The notes below the pieces were generated by a model. That model saw nothing but the letters and a program-made list of their open reading frames with translations. It did not search any database and was not told where the DNA came from. A DNA stretch of 64,000 nt, from assembly GCF_002412165.1 (NCBI RefSeq), contig NZ_NXIA01000016.1, forward strand, positions 23,827 through 87,826, read 5' to 3'. The DNA is from Curtobacterium sp. 'Ferrero' (lineage in GTDB: Bacteria > Actinomycetota > Actinomycetes > Actinomycetales > Microbacteriaceae). A program made the translations under genes and the position numbers. This document shows, one piece after another, positions 28,760 to 39,554 of the stretch; within the stretch, counting starts at the first letter, position 1; each line of letters opens with the position of its first letter.

Positions 28760-28852
28760 GCGCGGCGCGGGCGGGCGGCGGCGGGGGGCGGCGGGCGCGT
28801 GGGTCGGGTCGGGTCGGGCGGCGTTCGAGCCCATCACACCCGGAGTAGGTTG

Positions 28853-29006
28853 CCGAATCGCTCGTAGGAGGTCGGAAAGAACGACCACCTACGAGCGATT
28901 CGGTCACCCACGAGCGAATCGGTCACCCACGAGCGATTCGGCAACGTACGAGCGGAACGGCACACGGCGCGCAAGCACACGGCACGCAGGCACACGGCGC
29001 GCAAGC
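28853..29006. repeat. Composite repeat block: hairpin plus 19-bp x4 and 15-bp x3 arrays
   Basis: Arms of 22 bp (28853-28874 and 28882-28903, one mismatch) flank a GAAAGAA loop. The right arm runs into four 19-bp units of the form CACCCACGAGCGATTCGGT at 28886-28904, 28905-28923, 28924-28942 and 28943-28961. These are followed without a gap by three 15-bp units of the form ACACGGCGCGCAAGC at 28962-29006. The units abut, so this is not a CRISPR array. Confidence 0.8.
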
Positions 29007-29029
29007 CTACGGGCGACGCGGGGGCGGCG

Positions 29030-29998
29030 TCAGCCCTCGCCGAGTGCGGCGGCCGCGAAATCGCGGATCGCCTGCCGTGCCGCCGGCGGGTCGAGCACCA
29101 CCGCGCGCCCGGGCAACCCCGCCACCAGCCGCACCACGCCGTCGAAGCCGTTCGACGCCGCGAGCCGGATCCGCACCCGGCCGTCCGCGTCCGGCGCGTC
29201 CGCGGTGTCGGCGAGGAAGTCCGCCACGAGGGGCAACGACGACGAGTCGAGCTCCACCGTGACGATGACGTCCTCCCCCGCCTGCTGGAACAGCGTGTCC
29301 GGGATCACCACGTCCGCCGCGGTCTTCGTCGCCGCACGGTCCTCGACCAGGACGCCCGACATCCGGTCGAGCCGGAACGTCCGGAGCGCCTGCCGGTCGA
29401 GGTCCCAGGCGCGGAGGTACCAGTCCGTGTCGATGGACTCCACGCGCAGCGGGTCGACGTGGCGGGTGCCGCCCTGCGTGCGCGGGCCGGCGTACTCGAA
29501 CGAGAGCCCTCGGCCGTCGGCCATCGCCTGCCGGATCGTCGCGAGCGCGGCGTCGTGCAGGTCCTGCCCGACGGCGACGTTCGACGCCGCTCCCCCGGCA
29601 CCGCGCGACAGCTTCGCCATGAGCGCCCGGATGGCGTCCCGGTCGGCGGCCTCGGGCAGCGCGGACAGGTACTGCAGCCCGGCGATCAGGGCGGAGGCCT
29701 CTCGGGCGGACAACCGGGGCGAGTCGTCGATCGCGACCAGGTTCGTCAGCACGATCATGTCGTTCTGGTCGAAGTCGTCCCACGCGATGTCGAACAGGTC
29801 GCCGTGCTGGTACTGCATCGTCTCACCGGGCACCCCTGACACCGCGATGAGCTCGACGGCACGCCGGATCCGGGCCTCGGGCACGCCGAAGTGGCGCGCG
29901 GCCTCGGCGACGGAGACGCGCTCCCGGTCGATGAGGTACGGCACCAGGGCGAGCAGGAACGCGAGCTTGTCCTGCGCCTGCAACGGCTGCTCAACCAC
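29030..29998 (-). CDS. pafC: WYL-domain regulator PafC
   Basis: This gene encodes 322 residues. PafB and PafC together form a transcription activator of the LexA-independent DNA-damage response in actinobacteria. A winged-helix region lies at the N-terminus (LAFLLALVPYLIDRERVSVA and RHFGVPEARIRRAVE), then the WYL domain (LRVESIDTDWYLRAWD, with the Trp-Tyr-Leu core) and the C-terminal WCX region. I chose the GTG at 29998 because AAGGAG lies 6 nt upstream; it overlaps the pafB end by 8 nt, so the pair is translationally linked. A repeat-rich gap follows. Confidence 0.92.
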   Translation of the reverse strand: MVEQPLQAQDKLAFLLALVPYLIDRERVSVAEAARHFGVPEARIRRAVELIAVSGVPGETMQYQHGDLFDIAWDDFDQNDMIVLTNLVAIDDSPRLSAREASALIAGLQYLSALPEAADRDAIRALMAKLSRGAGGAASNVAVGQDLHDAALATIRQAMADGRGLSFEYAGPRTQGGTRHVDPLRVESIDTDWYLRAWDLDRQALRTFRLDRMSGVLVEDRAATKTAADVVIPDTLFQQAGEDVIVTVELDSSSLPLVADFLADTADAPDADGRVRIRLAASNGFDGVVRLVAGLPGRAVVLDPPAARQAIRDFAAAALGEG

Positions 29999-31013
29999 GG
30001 GCGGCTCCTTCGTGGTCGGCGACGAGTGCCCGGAGTCGTGCGGTGACGCGGTCGCGGAGGTCGTCGGGTTCGAGCACCCGCACCTCGGGTCCGAACGCCG
30101 CGAGCTCCTCGGCGAGGATCTGGGGGTCGACGTGGTGCAGCACGAGCGTGCCGTCGGCCTCGGTCGCGGTGTCCCGACGGCGCGAGAGCCGCCGCTCGGC
30201 GTCCGACCCGGGCACGACCCGGATGCGAGCGGTCCGGCTCGCCCAGATGCGGTCGAGCTCGGCCAGGGCCCGCTCCCCAGCACCCGCCGGTGCCGGGTGC
30301 TGCCCGACCGCGTACTGGCTGACCGGGCCGACGATCCGCGACAGCAGGTAGTTCTTCTCGGAGCCGGTGGAGAACTCGTGGGCGGCGAGCATCCACCGCC
30401 CGCCGTGCTGCACGAGCGCGAGCGGGGCGAGCTCGCGACGGCGTGGCTCGTGCTGGCCCGGGGTGATGTAGTCGAACCGGACGGCTGCGGCGCGGTCGAG
30501 GGCGGAGCGCAGCGGCTCGAACGCGGCGTCACGGGCGCGCAGCCGGGGTGCGTAGGCGTCGACTCCGAGCACCGTCGCACCGTCGTCGTCCTCGGCGCCC
30601 GCGGAACGGACCTTGAGCAGTGCGCGACGGGAGTCGGCGGACAGGGCGCCCTCACGCCAGGCCATCGCGGCGAGCGAGAGCAGTGCCGACTCGTCCGGCG
30701 TGAACCGGACGTCGAGCGGCAGGTCGTACTCGCCCTTCGGGATCCGGTAGCGCAGGGTCTGGTTGTTGCCGGACGCCCCGGGCGTCTCGATCGTCTCGAG
30801 CGGGATGCCGAGTTCGCGGACGTCGTCCTTGTCGCGCTCGAACTGCCGCTCGAGCGAGGCGTTGTCGCCGCCCTGGACGTAGCGCTGGCGGTAGCCCTGC
30901 ACGTTGGCGAGGATCTCGGACTTCGTCAGGCCGGACTCGGTCGACAGCAGTGCCAGCACGAGGCTGAAGAGCCGTTCCTCGGCGGGTACGCGGGGGGCAC
31001 GGGTCGCTGGCAC
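29991..31013 (-). CDS. pafB: WYL-domain regulator PafB
   Basis: This gene encodes 340 residues. An N-terminal helix-turn-helix (AEERLFSLVLALLSTESGLT and KSEILANVQGY) is followed by a WYL domain in which the motif reads GGRWMLAAHE, so Tyr is replaced by Met. The C-terminal WCX part ends near ADHEGAARG. I chose the GTG at 31013 because TAGGAT (complement of 31021-31026) lies 7 nt upstream; the frame is open to 31043. The proteasome genes that flank pafBC in Mycobacterium are not nearby. Confidence 0.92.
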   Translation of the reverse strand: MPATRAPRVPAEERLFSLVLALLSTESGLTKSEILANVQGYRQRYVQGGDNASLERQFERDKDDVRELGIPLETIETPGASGNNQTLRYRIPKGEYDLPLDVRFTPDESALLSLAAMAWREGALSADSRRALLKVRSAGAEDDDGATVLGVDAYAPRLRARDAAFEPLRSALDRAAAVRFDYITPGQHEPRRRELAPLALVQHGGRWMLAAHEFSTGSEKNYLLSRIVGPVSQYAVGQHPAPAGAGERALAELDRIWASRTARIRVVPGSDAERRLSRRRDTATEADGTLVLHHVDPQILAEELAAFGPEVRVLEPDDLRDRVTARLRALVADHEGAARG

Positions 31014-31082
31014 GGAGCCGATCCTACGGCAGCGCGGATGCACCGGAGTGCACCCGCGCGGCGGTCGGTGGACGGCGACGGA

Positions 31083-32021
31083 TCAGCGCGGCATCACCCC
31101 GAGGATGTCCACGACGTAGACGTCGGTGGACCCCTGGTTGTGCACGACGGCGAGGACTTGGTCCCCGACGCGGTGGCCGAGGATCGCGTTCCGGACGCCG
31201 TCGATGATCTGCCCCTTGGCGAGCGGCACGGTCTGCGCGCCCGACCCGTCCGTCCAGCTGGACCCGGTCACGCTCGGGTCGGCGGCCCACGTGACGGCCG
31301 TGTACTTGATGACCGCGGTGTCCTTCGCGGTGAGCTTCGTCCCGTCGCCCTTCCGGAGCAGGTGCAGCTCGTCGGACTTCGGTGCGCTCCACGACGGGAT
31401 GGTGATGCCGGGCGCACCCGACGGCGCCAGCACGACCGCGGGCATGCCGTCGCCGGCGAGCTGCGGGGTGCCGGTCGCGCGGGAGTCGAAGGCACGCTCG
31501 ACGTCGATGACGGCCACCACGGCGTCCTCGGCCTTGCCGGAGGAGCTGCTCGATGAGCCGGTGTCCGTGCCCGACGAGCTCAGCGCGCTCTTCGGCAGTG
31601 CGACGGCGAGCCGGTCGCCGACGTGCGCGCACTCGAGCGCCTTGCCGAGCGCCCCGTAGTTCGACGCGCCCGCGGTGATCGGGGCGGTCTGGCCGGAGTA
31701 GCCGCTCGTCTGCGCGACCTTGCCGGTCGAGCCGTCGACGAGCGTGTACTCGATGAGGGCGGGCGTGCCGTCGCCGATCTCGCGGCCGCTGCCCTGGCGC
31801 AGCACCGACACCTGCGTGCCCGAGGTGGTGAGCCCGTCGGGCACGTTCACCTCCGGCTCCTTCCCGAACGCGCCCGAGGCCGTGACGGCCCGCGACGCGG
31901 CACCCGGCTGGGGGCAGCTCGAGGGGGCGGAACCGGCACCACTGGCCGCGCAGGCCGTCAGCGACGCCGCGAGTCCGATGGTGACCAGGAGTGCGGGGAT
32001 GGTTCGATGCAGGACGGGCAC
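31083..32021 (-). CDS. FKBP-type peptidyl-prolyl isomerase lipoprotein
   Basis: This gene encodes 312 residues. The signal peptide ends in the lipobox LTAC (Cys24), so the protein is a lipid-anchored extracytoplasmic protein. Two FKBP-like segments are visible: a degenerate one at about 65-175, and a C-terminal one at about 215-312 with KDTAVIKYTAVTWA, VPLAKGQIIDGVRNAILGHRVGDQVL and VYVVDILGV. A Ser/Gly run near 155-165 is low complexity. It likely helps fold exported proteins. The GTG at 32021 lies 7 nt after TAGAGT, whose TAG is also the stop codon of trmI. Confidence 0.9.
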   Translation of the reverse strand: MPVLHRTIPALLVTIGLAASLTACAASGAGSAPSSCPQPGAASRAVTASGAFGKEPEVNVPDGLTTSGTQVSVLRQGSGREIGDGTPALIEYTLVDGSTGKVAQTSGYSGQTAPITAGASNYGALGKALECAHVGDRLAVALPKSALSSSGTDTGSSSSSSGKAEDAVVAVIDVERAFDSRATGTPQLAGDGMPAVVLAPSGAPGITIPSWSAPKSDELHLLRKGDGTKLTAKDTAVIKYTAVTWAADPSVTGSSWTDGSGAQTVPLAKGQIIDGVRNAILGHRVGDQVLAVVHNQGSTDVYVVDILGVMPR

Positions 32022-32031
32022 GGTCGGTACT

Positions 32032-33899
<1,868 letters not shown>

Positions 33900-34066
33900 G
33901 GGCGACGAGTCTAGCCGTCCGCGGGTTCCGCCCGGCCGCTCGGGGGTTCCGCTGGCGGCGGACTGCCGCCCGGTCGAGGTGCCTGCGGGCCTACAGTGGA
34001 TGCCTGGTCAACGTCCCACGCGCGCGGCCCGCTCCCGGACCGCGCCCCTTCCAGGAGGTCCGCCCC

Positions 34067-34990
34067 GTGCCACAGCACTCCCCCTTCAGCGACGGTCGTC
34101 TGCTCGTCGTCGCGTTCGAGGGCTGGAACGACGCCGGAGAGGCGGCGAGCGGACTCGCCCGTCGGATCGTCGACGCGCTCGAGCTCGAGGAGCTGCGCGA
34201 GATCGACGGCGAGCGGTACGTCGACTACCAGTTCAACCGGCCGAACGTCGGGGCGGACGACGACGGGGCCCGCGGGATCCAGTGGCCGCGGATCGTGCTC
34301 TACGGGCCCGGGGCCGACGGCCGTCCCGTCGTCGGTGCGACCGGCTCGCCGAGCGAACGCGACGTGTTCGTCCTCGTCGGTCCGGAGCCCTCGCGCACGT
34401 GGCGCGGCTTCTGCTCCGAGGTCATCGACCTCATGGACGTGTACTCCGTCGACGCGGTCGTGTTCGTCGGCGCCATGCTCGCGGACGTCCCGCACACACG
34501 GCCGATCTCCGTGTTCGTGTCGAGCGAGAACGCCGGGGTCCGCGCGGCCTTCGACGTCGACCGGTCGTCGTACGAGGGTCCGACGGGCATCCTCGGGGTG
34601 CTCGCCGACGCGGTCGACAAGGCCGGGCTCACCACGCTGTCGCTGTGGGCGTCGGTACCGCACTACGTGCACAACTCCCCCTCGCCGAAGGCCACGCTCT
34701 CGCTGCTCGACAAGATCGAGGAGCTCACCGACGTCACGGTGCCGCGCGGGTCCCTGCTCGACGACGCGACGGAGTGGGAGGAGGGCATCGACGCCCTCGC
34801 GGCCGACGACGAGGACATGGCCTCCTACATCGGGCAGCTCGAACAGGCCCGGGACACCGTCGACTCCCCCGAGGCCTCCGGTGACGCGATCGCGCAGGAG
34901 TTCGAGCAGTACCTCCGCCGTCGGGAGCGCAAGGACGGCAAGGACGGCGGCACCGCCGGTGGCGAGGGGTTCCGGCCGCCGCAGCAGTAG
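34067..34990 (+). CDS. PAC2-family protein (proteasome assembly chaperone-like)
   Basis: This gene encodes 307 residues. The PAC2 fold is seen in the N-terminal LLVVAFEGWNDAGEAASGLA, the central VVFVGAMLADVPHTRP and SYEGPTGILGVLADA, and SLWASVPHYVHNSPSPKATLSL. The C-terminus is acidic and charged. The family is conserved in actinobacteria, where its role in proteasome or other complex assembly is inferred from eukaryotic PAC2. The GTG at 34067 has AGGAGG 8 nt upstream, and TACAGT at 33992-33997 is a candidate -10 that leaves a leader of about 60 nt. The gene stands alone and is divergent from the HAD gene. Confidence 0.9.
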   Translation: MPQHSPFSDGRLLVVAFEGWNDAGEAASGLARRIVDALELEELREIDGERYVDYQFNRPNVGADDDGARGIQWPRIVLYGPGADGRPVVGATGSPSERDVFVLVGPEPSRTWRGFCSEVIDLMDVYSVDAVVFVGAMLADVPHTRPISVFVSSENAGVRAAFDVDRSSYEGPTGILGVLADAVDKAGLTTLSLWASVPHYVHNSPSPKATLSLLDKIEELTDVTVPRGSLLDDATEWEEGIDALAADDEDMASYIGQLEQARDTVDSPEASGDAIAQEFEQYLRRRERKDGKDGGTAGGEGFRPPQQ

Positions 34991-35038
34991 GGCTCCGCGG
35001 GCGAGGCCGGCGCGGCTTGCCCGGCCTGCCCGCCCTGC

Positions 35039-35094
35039 CGAGGTTCCACGATTTCGGCATCCCTGCGGCCCGGCACGCTGTCCGTGGAACCTCG
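35039..35094. terminator. Hairpin after the PAC2 gene
   Basis: Inverted arms CGAGGTTCCACG at 35039-35050 and complement at 35083-35094 enclose 32 nt. It lies 49 nt past the PAC2 stop and probably ends that transcript. Confidence 0.5.
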
Positions 35095-35129
35095 CCGGAC
35101 CGCGCGCGGCGTGTCGTGCCCCCCCGTCC

Positions 35130-35556
35130 CGGCCCGTGCGCCCGGTCGCACGAAGTGTCGCCCGACGTGCCGGCCGACCGGACGTGCGACCGGCGCGGCA
35201 CGCGTAAGGCACGTCGCGCGACCAAGTCCCCCGTCGACCGGCCTGGAGGCACGACGCGCCCCCGCCACGCGCCTCCCGTCCGGCCCGTGCGCTTGGTCGC
35301 ACGAAGTGTCGCCCGGCGCGGCGTCGGGCCGACCGATCGTGCGACCAGCGCGGCACGCGCACGGCACGTCGTGCGACCAACGCGACCCGTCGACCGGACT
35401 GGAGGCACGGCGCGACCCGCCACGCGCCTCCCGTCCGGCCCGCGCGCCTGGTCGCACCATGTGTCGCCTGACGCGGCGCCAGCCGACCGATCGTGTGACC
35501 AGCGCGGCACGCGCATGGCACGTCGTGCGACCGGACCGGAGGACGGCGCGCCCGCG
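35130..35556. repeat. Three tandem imperfect repeats of about 152 bp
   Basis: Units start with CGGCCCGTGCG-like sequence at 35130, 35281 and 35435; the third is shorter and ends at the mshC stop. Each holds GGTCGCACGA near its start and TCGTGCGACC twice further on, so each can fold internally. Units 1 and 2 also hold a GGAGGCACG...GCGCCTCC palindrome near their end. Identity between units is high but with many scattered changes, so the expansion is not recent. Confidence 0.8.
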
Positions 35557-36801
35557 TCAGCCCAGACGGATGCCGAGCAGCGCATCGATGACGTCCACGA
35601 GGTCCGGCGTGGCAGCCGTACCGCCCGCGATCGCCGTGTCCACCGCGGCGACCGCGCCCGGGGTGTCGAGGTCGTCCGCCACGCGTGCCCGGATCCGGGC
35701 GATCACGTCCGCCGCGTCGTCCGCGTGCGACGGGGTCCGTCCGGCGGCCCAGTCGTCCCAGGTCGCCAGGCGCCTCGCCGCCGACTCGAGTTCGCCCGCG
35801 AACCACTCCCAGTCGTCCGAGTACCGGTGGGAGAGGAGCGCGAGCCGGATCGCCCGTGGGTCGGCGCCCTCGTCGAGGAGCCCCCGCACGGTGACCAGGT
35901 TGCCGAGCGACTTCGAGATCTTCGAGCCCTGGTAGGCGATCATCCCGGTGTGCACGAACGCGCTCGCGAGCGGCTGGTGCGCGAGCGCGGCGGCGTGCCC
36001 GGCACTCATCTCATGGTGCGGGAAGACGAGGTCACTGCCACCGCCCTGGACGCTGATCGGCAGCCCGAGCTTGTCGCCCGCGATGACGCTGCACTCGATG
36101 TGCCAGCCCGGTCGGCCCGGTCCGAGCTCGGTGTCCCAGCTCGGCTCGCCGTCACGGGCAGCTCGCCAGAGGAGCGGGTCGAGCGGGTCCCGCTTGCCGG
36201 GCCGCTCCGGGTCGCCGCCGCGCTCGGCCGACAGCGCGAGCATCGTCTCGCGGTCGAGTCGGCTCTCGTCACCGAGCGCCCACGCCTCGGTCGGACGGTG
36301 CACGTCGAAGTAGACGTCGTCGCCCTCCGAGTCGTCCGTCGGCACGTCGTACGCGTAGCCGGTCTCCTGCAGGAACGCGACTGCCTCGGCGACGCGCTCG
36401 ACCTCCTCCGTGACCGCCACGTATTCGTCCGGCGGCACGATCCGGAGCGCCTCCATGTCGCGGCGGAACAGGTCGATCTGCGACGCTGCGAGCTCCCGCC
36501 AATCGACGCCGTCGCGCGCGGCACGTTCGAGCAACGGGTCGTCGACGTCGGTCGTGTTCTGCGCGTAGTCGACGTCGAGCCCGGCGTCGCGCCACGCGCG
36601 GAGGAGCGTGTCGAACGCCAGGTAGGTCGCGGCGTGACCGAGGTGCGTGGCGTCGTACGGGGTGATGCCGCAGACGTACAGCGTCGCCCGCTCGTCGCCT
36701 CGGGTCGGGTCCACGGGCCTCCCGGCGGCCGTGTCGTGCACGACGGGGCGCGGACCGGTTCCGGGGACGGACGGGACGGACGGGGCCTCCCAGGCCCTCA
36801 C
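35557..36801 (-). CDS. mshC: Mycothiol ligase MshC (cysteine:GlcN-Ins ligase)
   Basis: This gene encodes 414 residues. MshC joins cysteine to glucosaminyl-inositol with ATP in mycothiol synthesis. It is a class I cysteinyl-tRNA synthetase relative: Cys44 in [16 protein letters not shown] is a zinc ligand, HLGH (53-56) is the HIGH motif, GWHIECSV carries the Cys/His pair and KISKS is the KMSKS motif. Lack of the tRNA-binding C-terminal domain separates it from CysS. I chose the GTG at 36801, which overlaps the uppP TGA (GTGA). The frame is open far upstream through uppP. Confidence 0.95.
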   Translation of the reverse strand: MRAWEAPSVPSVPGTGPRPVVHDTAAGRPVDPTRGDERATLYVCGITPYDATHLGHAATYLAFDTLLRAWRDAGLDVDYAQNTTDVDDPLLERAARDGVDWRELAASQIDLFRRDMEALRIVPPDEYVAVTEEVERVAEAVAFLQETGYAYDVPTDDSEGDDVYFDVHRPTEAWALGDESRLDRETMLALSAERGGDPERPGKRDPLDPLLWRAARDGEPSWDTELGPGRPGWHIECSVIAGDKLGLPISVQGGGSDLVFPHHEMSAGHAAALAHQPLASAFVHTGMIAYQGSKISKSLGNLVTVRGLLDEGADPRAIRLALLSHRYSDDWEWFAGELESAARRLATWDDWAAGRTPSHADDAADVIARIRARVADDLDTPGAVAAVDTAIAGGTAATPDLVDVIDALLGIRLG

Positions 36802-37628
36802 GGCTGGATCACACCAAGCGACAGCAACACGAGGAGAACGATACCGAGTGCGATCCGGTAGACCACGAAGGGGAGGAAGCTGCGCTTGCTGATGTAGTTC
36901 ATGAACGCGGCGATCACGACGAACCCGACCGCGAACGCCACGACCGTCGCCACCAGCGTGTCGACGAGCCCGAACGGCGCGCCGGTGTCGCCGAGGCTCG
37001 TCGCGGCCTCGTACAGACCGGACAGGAACACGGCGGGCACCGCGAGCAGGAACGCGAACCGTGCGGCGGCCGGGCGGGTGTAGCCGAGCGCGAGCCCCAT
37101 CGAGACCGTCGCGCCGGACCGGGACACCCCGGGCACGAGCGCGAGCACCTGCGCGAGGCCGATCAGGATGCCGCCACCGAACGTCATGTGCTCGATGCGC
37201 CGGACCTTGCGGCCGACGACGTCGAGGACCCCCAGCACGATGCCGAAGACGATGAGGACGACCGCCACGATCCAGAGCGACCGGAACGTCGTCTCGATCG
37301 TGTCCTGCAGCAGGAGCCCGGCGACGCCGATCGGGATGGTGCCGAGGATGACGAGCCAACCGAGGCGGGCGTCCGGGTCGTTCCGCGGCACCGTCCGGCC
37401 GGACAGCGAACGCGACCACCGCGCGATGATCCGCGTGATGTCCTTCCAGAAGTAGATCAGCACGGCGGTCTCGGTGCCGAGCTGCGTGACGGCGGTGAAC
37501 GCCGCCCCCGGGTCCTCGGCGTCGGGCAGGAAGAGCCCGACGATCCGCAGGTGCGCGCTCGACGAGACGGGGAGGAACTCGGTGAGCCCCTGGACGAAGC
37601 CGAGGAAGATCGCCTCGAGGATGTGCAT
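36798..37628 (-). CDS. uppP: Undecaprenyl-diphosphatase
   Basis: This gene encodes 276 residues of the BacA/UppP family; it recycles the undecaprenyl carrier for cell-wall synthesis. The active-site motifs [18 protein letters not shown] near the N-terminus and [17 protein letters not shown] are intact, and about eight hydrophobic helices are present. The ATG at 37628 follows GGAAGG at a workable distance. It precedes mshC with a 4-nt overlap and lies 62 nt after the M20 peptidase on the same strand, possibly as one unit. Confidence 0.96.
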   Translation of the reverse strand: MHILEAIFLGFVQGLTEFLPVSSSAHLRIVGLFLPDAEDPGAAFTAVTQLGTETAVLIYFWKDITRIIARWSRSLSGRTVPRNDPDARLGWLVILGTIPIGVAGLLLQDTIETTFRSLWIVAVVLIVFGIVLGVLDVVGRKVRRIEHMTFGGGILIGLAQVLALVPGVSRSGATVSMGLALGYTRPAAARFAFLLAVPAVFLSGLYEAATSLGDTGAPFGLVDTLVATVVAFAVGFVVIAAFMNYISKRSFLPFVVYRIALGIVLLVLLSLGVIQP

Positions 37629-37690
37629 GGCACCGGCCTTCCGGAGGGAGGTCTGTCAGGACACCGCCACGAGGGCGACCATCGAAGATA

Positions 37691-39016
37691 TCAGTACGAC
37701 GCGAAGAGGTCGCCGAGGACCCGCCGACCGAACGCGAGGGCGTCGAGCGGCACCCGCTCGTCGACCCCGTGGAACATCGCCGGGAAGTCCACGCCCGCCG
37801 GCAGCTGCAGCGGCACGAACCCGTAGCCGGCGATGCCGAGCGTCGAGAGCGCCTTGTTGTCGGTCCCGCCGGACAGCAGGTACGGCAGCACCGGGGCGCC
37901 GGGGTCGTGGCGCCCGAGGACGTCACGGACCGCGTCGACGAGGGGGCCGCCGAACTCCTGCTCGAGGCCCACGTCGCGGAAAGACGTCACGACCTCGACC
38001 TCGTCGCCCGCGAGCTCGCGGACCCGGGCGAGCACGGCGTCCTCGTCCCCCGGCAGGCAGCGGATGTCGATGAGCGCCTCGGCGGCGTCGGGGATCACGT
38101 TGTGCTTGTACCCGGCCGTCAGCACGGTCGGGTTCGTCGTCGTGTGCAACGCCGCGTGGATGAACCGTGATGCAGAACCGGTGGCGAGTGCGACCTCGTC
38201 CGGGCCGGTCACCGCCGGGTCGACCCCGAGGAACCGTGCGACCTCGGCCACCATCGCGTCGGTGGTCGCGGACAGGCGGACCGGCCATTCCTCACTGCCG
38301 ATCCGTGCGACGGCCGCGGCCAGCTTCGTGACCGCGTTGTCGCGGATGACGTGTGATCCGTGCGCGGCGGTGCCGGTGGCGACGAGCTTGATCCACATCA
38401 GGGCCTTCTCGCCCGTCTGGAGCAGGTAGGCGCGCCGGTCCCCCAGCGTGATCGAGTAGCCCCCGACCTCGCTGATGGCCGTGTCCGCCCCCGCGAACAC
38501 CTCCGGGTGCTCCTCGACGACGTGGTGGGAGCCGAGCACCCCGCCCGCTTCCTCGTCGGCGAAGTAGGCGATGACGAGGTCGCGCTCGGGTGCGCCCTGC
38601 GCGGCGATGACGTCCGCCAGCGACGTCAGCATCATCGCGTCCATGTTCTTCATGTCGACGGCACCGCGGCCCCACAGCATGCCGTCGCGGACCACGCCGC
38701 CGAACGGGTCCACCGACCAGTTCGCGGGGTCCGCCGGGACCACGTCGAGGTGGCCGTGCACCACCAGGGCCGGCTTGTCGCGGTCACGCCCCGGCACCCG
38801 GGCGACGACGCTCACCCGGTCCGGCTCGGACTCGAACAGCTGCGGTTCGAGTCCGAGGTCGCGGAGCTTCGCCTCGACGTAGTGCGCGGCCTCGGTCTCA
38901 CCGCGGGACTTGCCCTCGCCCCAGTTGGTCGTGTCGATGCGGATGAGGTCACGAGCGATCGACGCGGTCTCCTCGAGCTCGAGGTCGGATGCCGTGCTCG
39001 CCTGGGGGTCGGTCAT
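37691..39016 (-). CDS. M20-family metallopeptidase (dipeptidase/deacylase)
   Basis: This gene encodes 441 residues. Zinc ligands and the catalytic acid are in VVHGHLDVVPAD, GRGAVDMKNMDA and AYFADEEAGGVLGSHH, and the C-terminal ligand lies in FHGVDERVPLDAL. The dimerisation domain lies at about 190-310. The family includes dipeptidases, carboxypeptidases and amidohydrolases; the substrate is unknown. The ATG at 39016 lies 6 nt after TAGCGT (complement of 39023-39028), the leaderless pattern. A GATATC-containing sequence before uppP could hold that gene's own promoter. Confidence 0.93.
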   Translation of the reverse strand: MTDPQASTASDLELEETASIARDLIRIDTTNWGEGKSRGETEAAHYVEAKLRDLGLEPQLFESEPDRVSVVARVPGRDRDKPALVVHGHLDVVPADPANWSVDPFGGVVRDGMLWGRGAVDMKNMDAMMLTSLADVIAAQGAPERDLVIAYFADEEAGGVLGSHHVVEEHPEVFAGADTAISEVGGYSITLGDRRAYLLQTGEKALMWIKLVATGTAAHGSHVIRDNAVTKLAAAVARIGSEEWPVRLSATTDAMVAEVARFLGVDPAVTGPDEVALATGSASRFIHAALHTTTNPTVLTAGYKHNVIPDAAEALIDIRCLPGDEDAVLARVRELAGDEVEVVTSFRDVGLEQEFGGPLVDAVRDVLGRHDPGAPVLPYLLSGGTDNKALSTLGIAGYGFVPLQLPAGVDFPAMFHGVDERVPLDALAFGRRVLGDLFASY

Positions 39017-39203
39017 GCGGCCACGCTACCGGCCGGTGCCGACACCCCGCGTCCGCACTCGTCCCCGGAGGCGTCGCCAGCGGGGACGCGCCCGGGATGC
39101 ACGACCGTGTTCATGGCCCGTTCAGACCCGTGCTAGTGTCTTCTCTCGGCAGGAACGCCGGGGAAACACCCGGAAGACCGGCCGGCAACTGGATCAACAC
39201 CCT

Positions 39204-39289
39204 GTCCGGGTGGCGGAATTGGTAGACGCGCTAGCTTGAGGTGCTAGTGCCCGTATTAGGGCGTGGGGGTTCAAGTCCCCCCTCGGACA
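39204..39289 (+). tRNA. tRNA-Leu (anticodon GAG)
   Basis: The 86-nt gene folds as a type II tRNA. The 7-bp acceptor is GTCCGGG/CTCGGAC with one G-U, the D arm contains TTGGTAGA, and the anticodon stem CTAGC/GCTAG has loop TTGAGGT (anticodon GAG). A long variable arm follows, and the T arm is GGGGGTTCAAGTCCCCC. The discriminator is A39289 and CCA is not encoded. A -10-like TAGTGT at 39134-39139 lies upstream, and a strong terminator follows at 39300. Confidence 0.96.
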
Positions 39290-39299
39290 CGCGAAGAAG

Positions 39300-39329
39300 A
39301 TGCCCCCTGGCCTTGCGGCCAGGGGGCAT
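39300..39329 (+). terminator. Terminator of tRNA-Leu
   Basis: A perfect 13-bp stem (39300-39312, ATGCCCCCTGGCC, with 39317-39329) closes a TTGC loop and is followed by TT. It begins 10 nt after the tRNA end. Confidence 0.85.
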
Positions 39330-39495
39330 TTCGCGTTCGTGCTCCTCGGCGAGGATCGCCATCGCGCCGCTCACGGCGACGGGTCCGCTCGGTGCGGTGA
39401 GCTCGCGGAACGCACGCGGTTCGACGCGGCACGCGTCGAACGACGCGCGGGAGGTCGAAGCGTGCGCGTTTCGTGGGGCCACGGCCACGGCCACG

Positions 39496-39543
39496 GACGG
39501 ACGGGAGGCGCGGTGCCAGCCGGCACCGCGCCTCCCGTCCGTC
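39496..39543. terminator. 22-bp perfect hairpin after ndh (GGGAGGCRCGG family)
   Basis: A 22-bp uninterrupted stem (39496-39517 with 39522-39543) closes an AGCC tetraloop. The arms contain GACGGGAGGCGCGGTGCC. It lies 11 nt past the ndh stop on the minus strand and is the best-formed member of the repeat family, probably the ndh terminator. The rest of the 39330-39495 gap shows nothing clear. Confidence 0.8.
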
Positions 39544-39554
39544 ACGTGGTCGCG

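Larger units (their letters stand above)
28655..29029. other. 375-bp gene-free region between tatC and pafC
   Basis: No coding sequence is supported here. It holds the tatC -10 box, a GGGAGGC-type hairpin at 28716-28759, a G-rich GGGTCGGGTC run near 28801-28820, a 22-bp-arm hairpin at 28853-28903, and two successive tandem arrays up to 29006. The overlapping frames on either strand are low-complexity and have no start signals. Confidence 0.7.
34991..35556. other. 566-bp gene-free region between the PAC2 gene and mshC
   Basis: No gene is supported between the convergent PAC2 and mshC genes. The region has a 12-bp-stem hairpin at 35039-35094 and three imperfect repeats of about 152 bp from 35130 to the mshC stop. 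The translated frames are Arg/Ala-rich and change frame between copies, as expected for non-coding repeats. Confidence 0.75.

Noticed and set aside
28886..29006. Possible CRISPR array
   Set aside because: The units abut with no spacers, unit length changes along the block, and no cas genes are present in the window.
34991..35556. Protein-coding gene in the repeat block
   Set aside because: The frames are interrupted and change between the repeat copies, there is no start signal, and the DNA repeats explain the apparent coding pattern.
35557..37926. 789-residue frame as one large mshC protein
   Set aside because: The N-terminal half is a shadow of uppP in another frame; the GTG at 36801 overlapping the uppP stop fits the MshC family length.
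39231..39545. Minus-strand frame encoding SEGGLEPPRPNTG-like sequence
   Set aside because: This is the well-known false frame produced by reading the antisense of tRNA-Leu; it covers the tRNA, its terminator and a hairpin.
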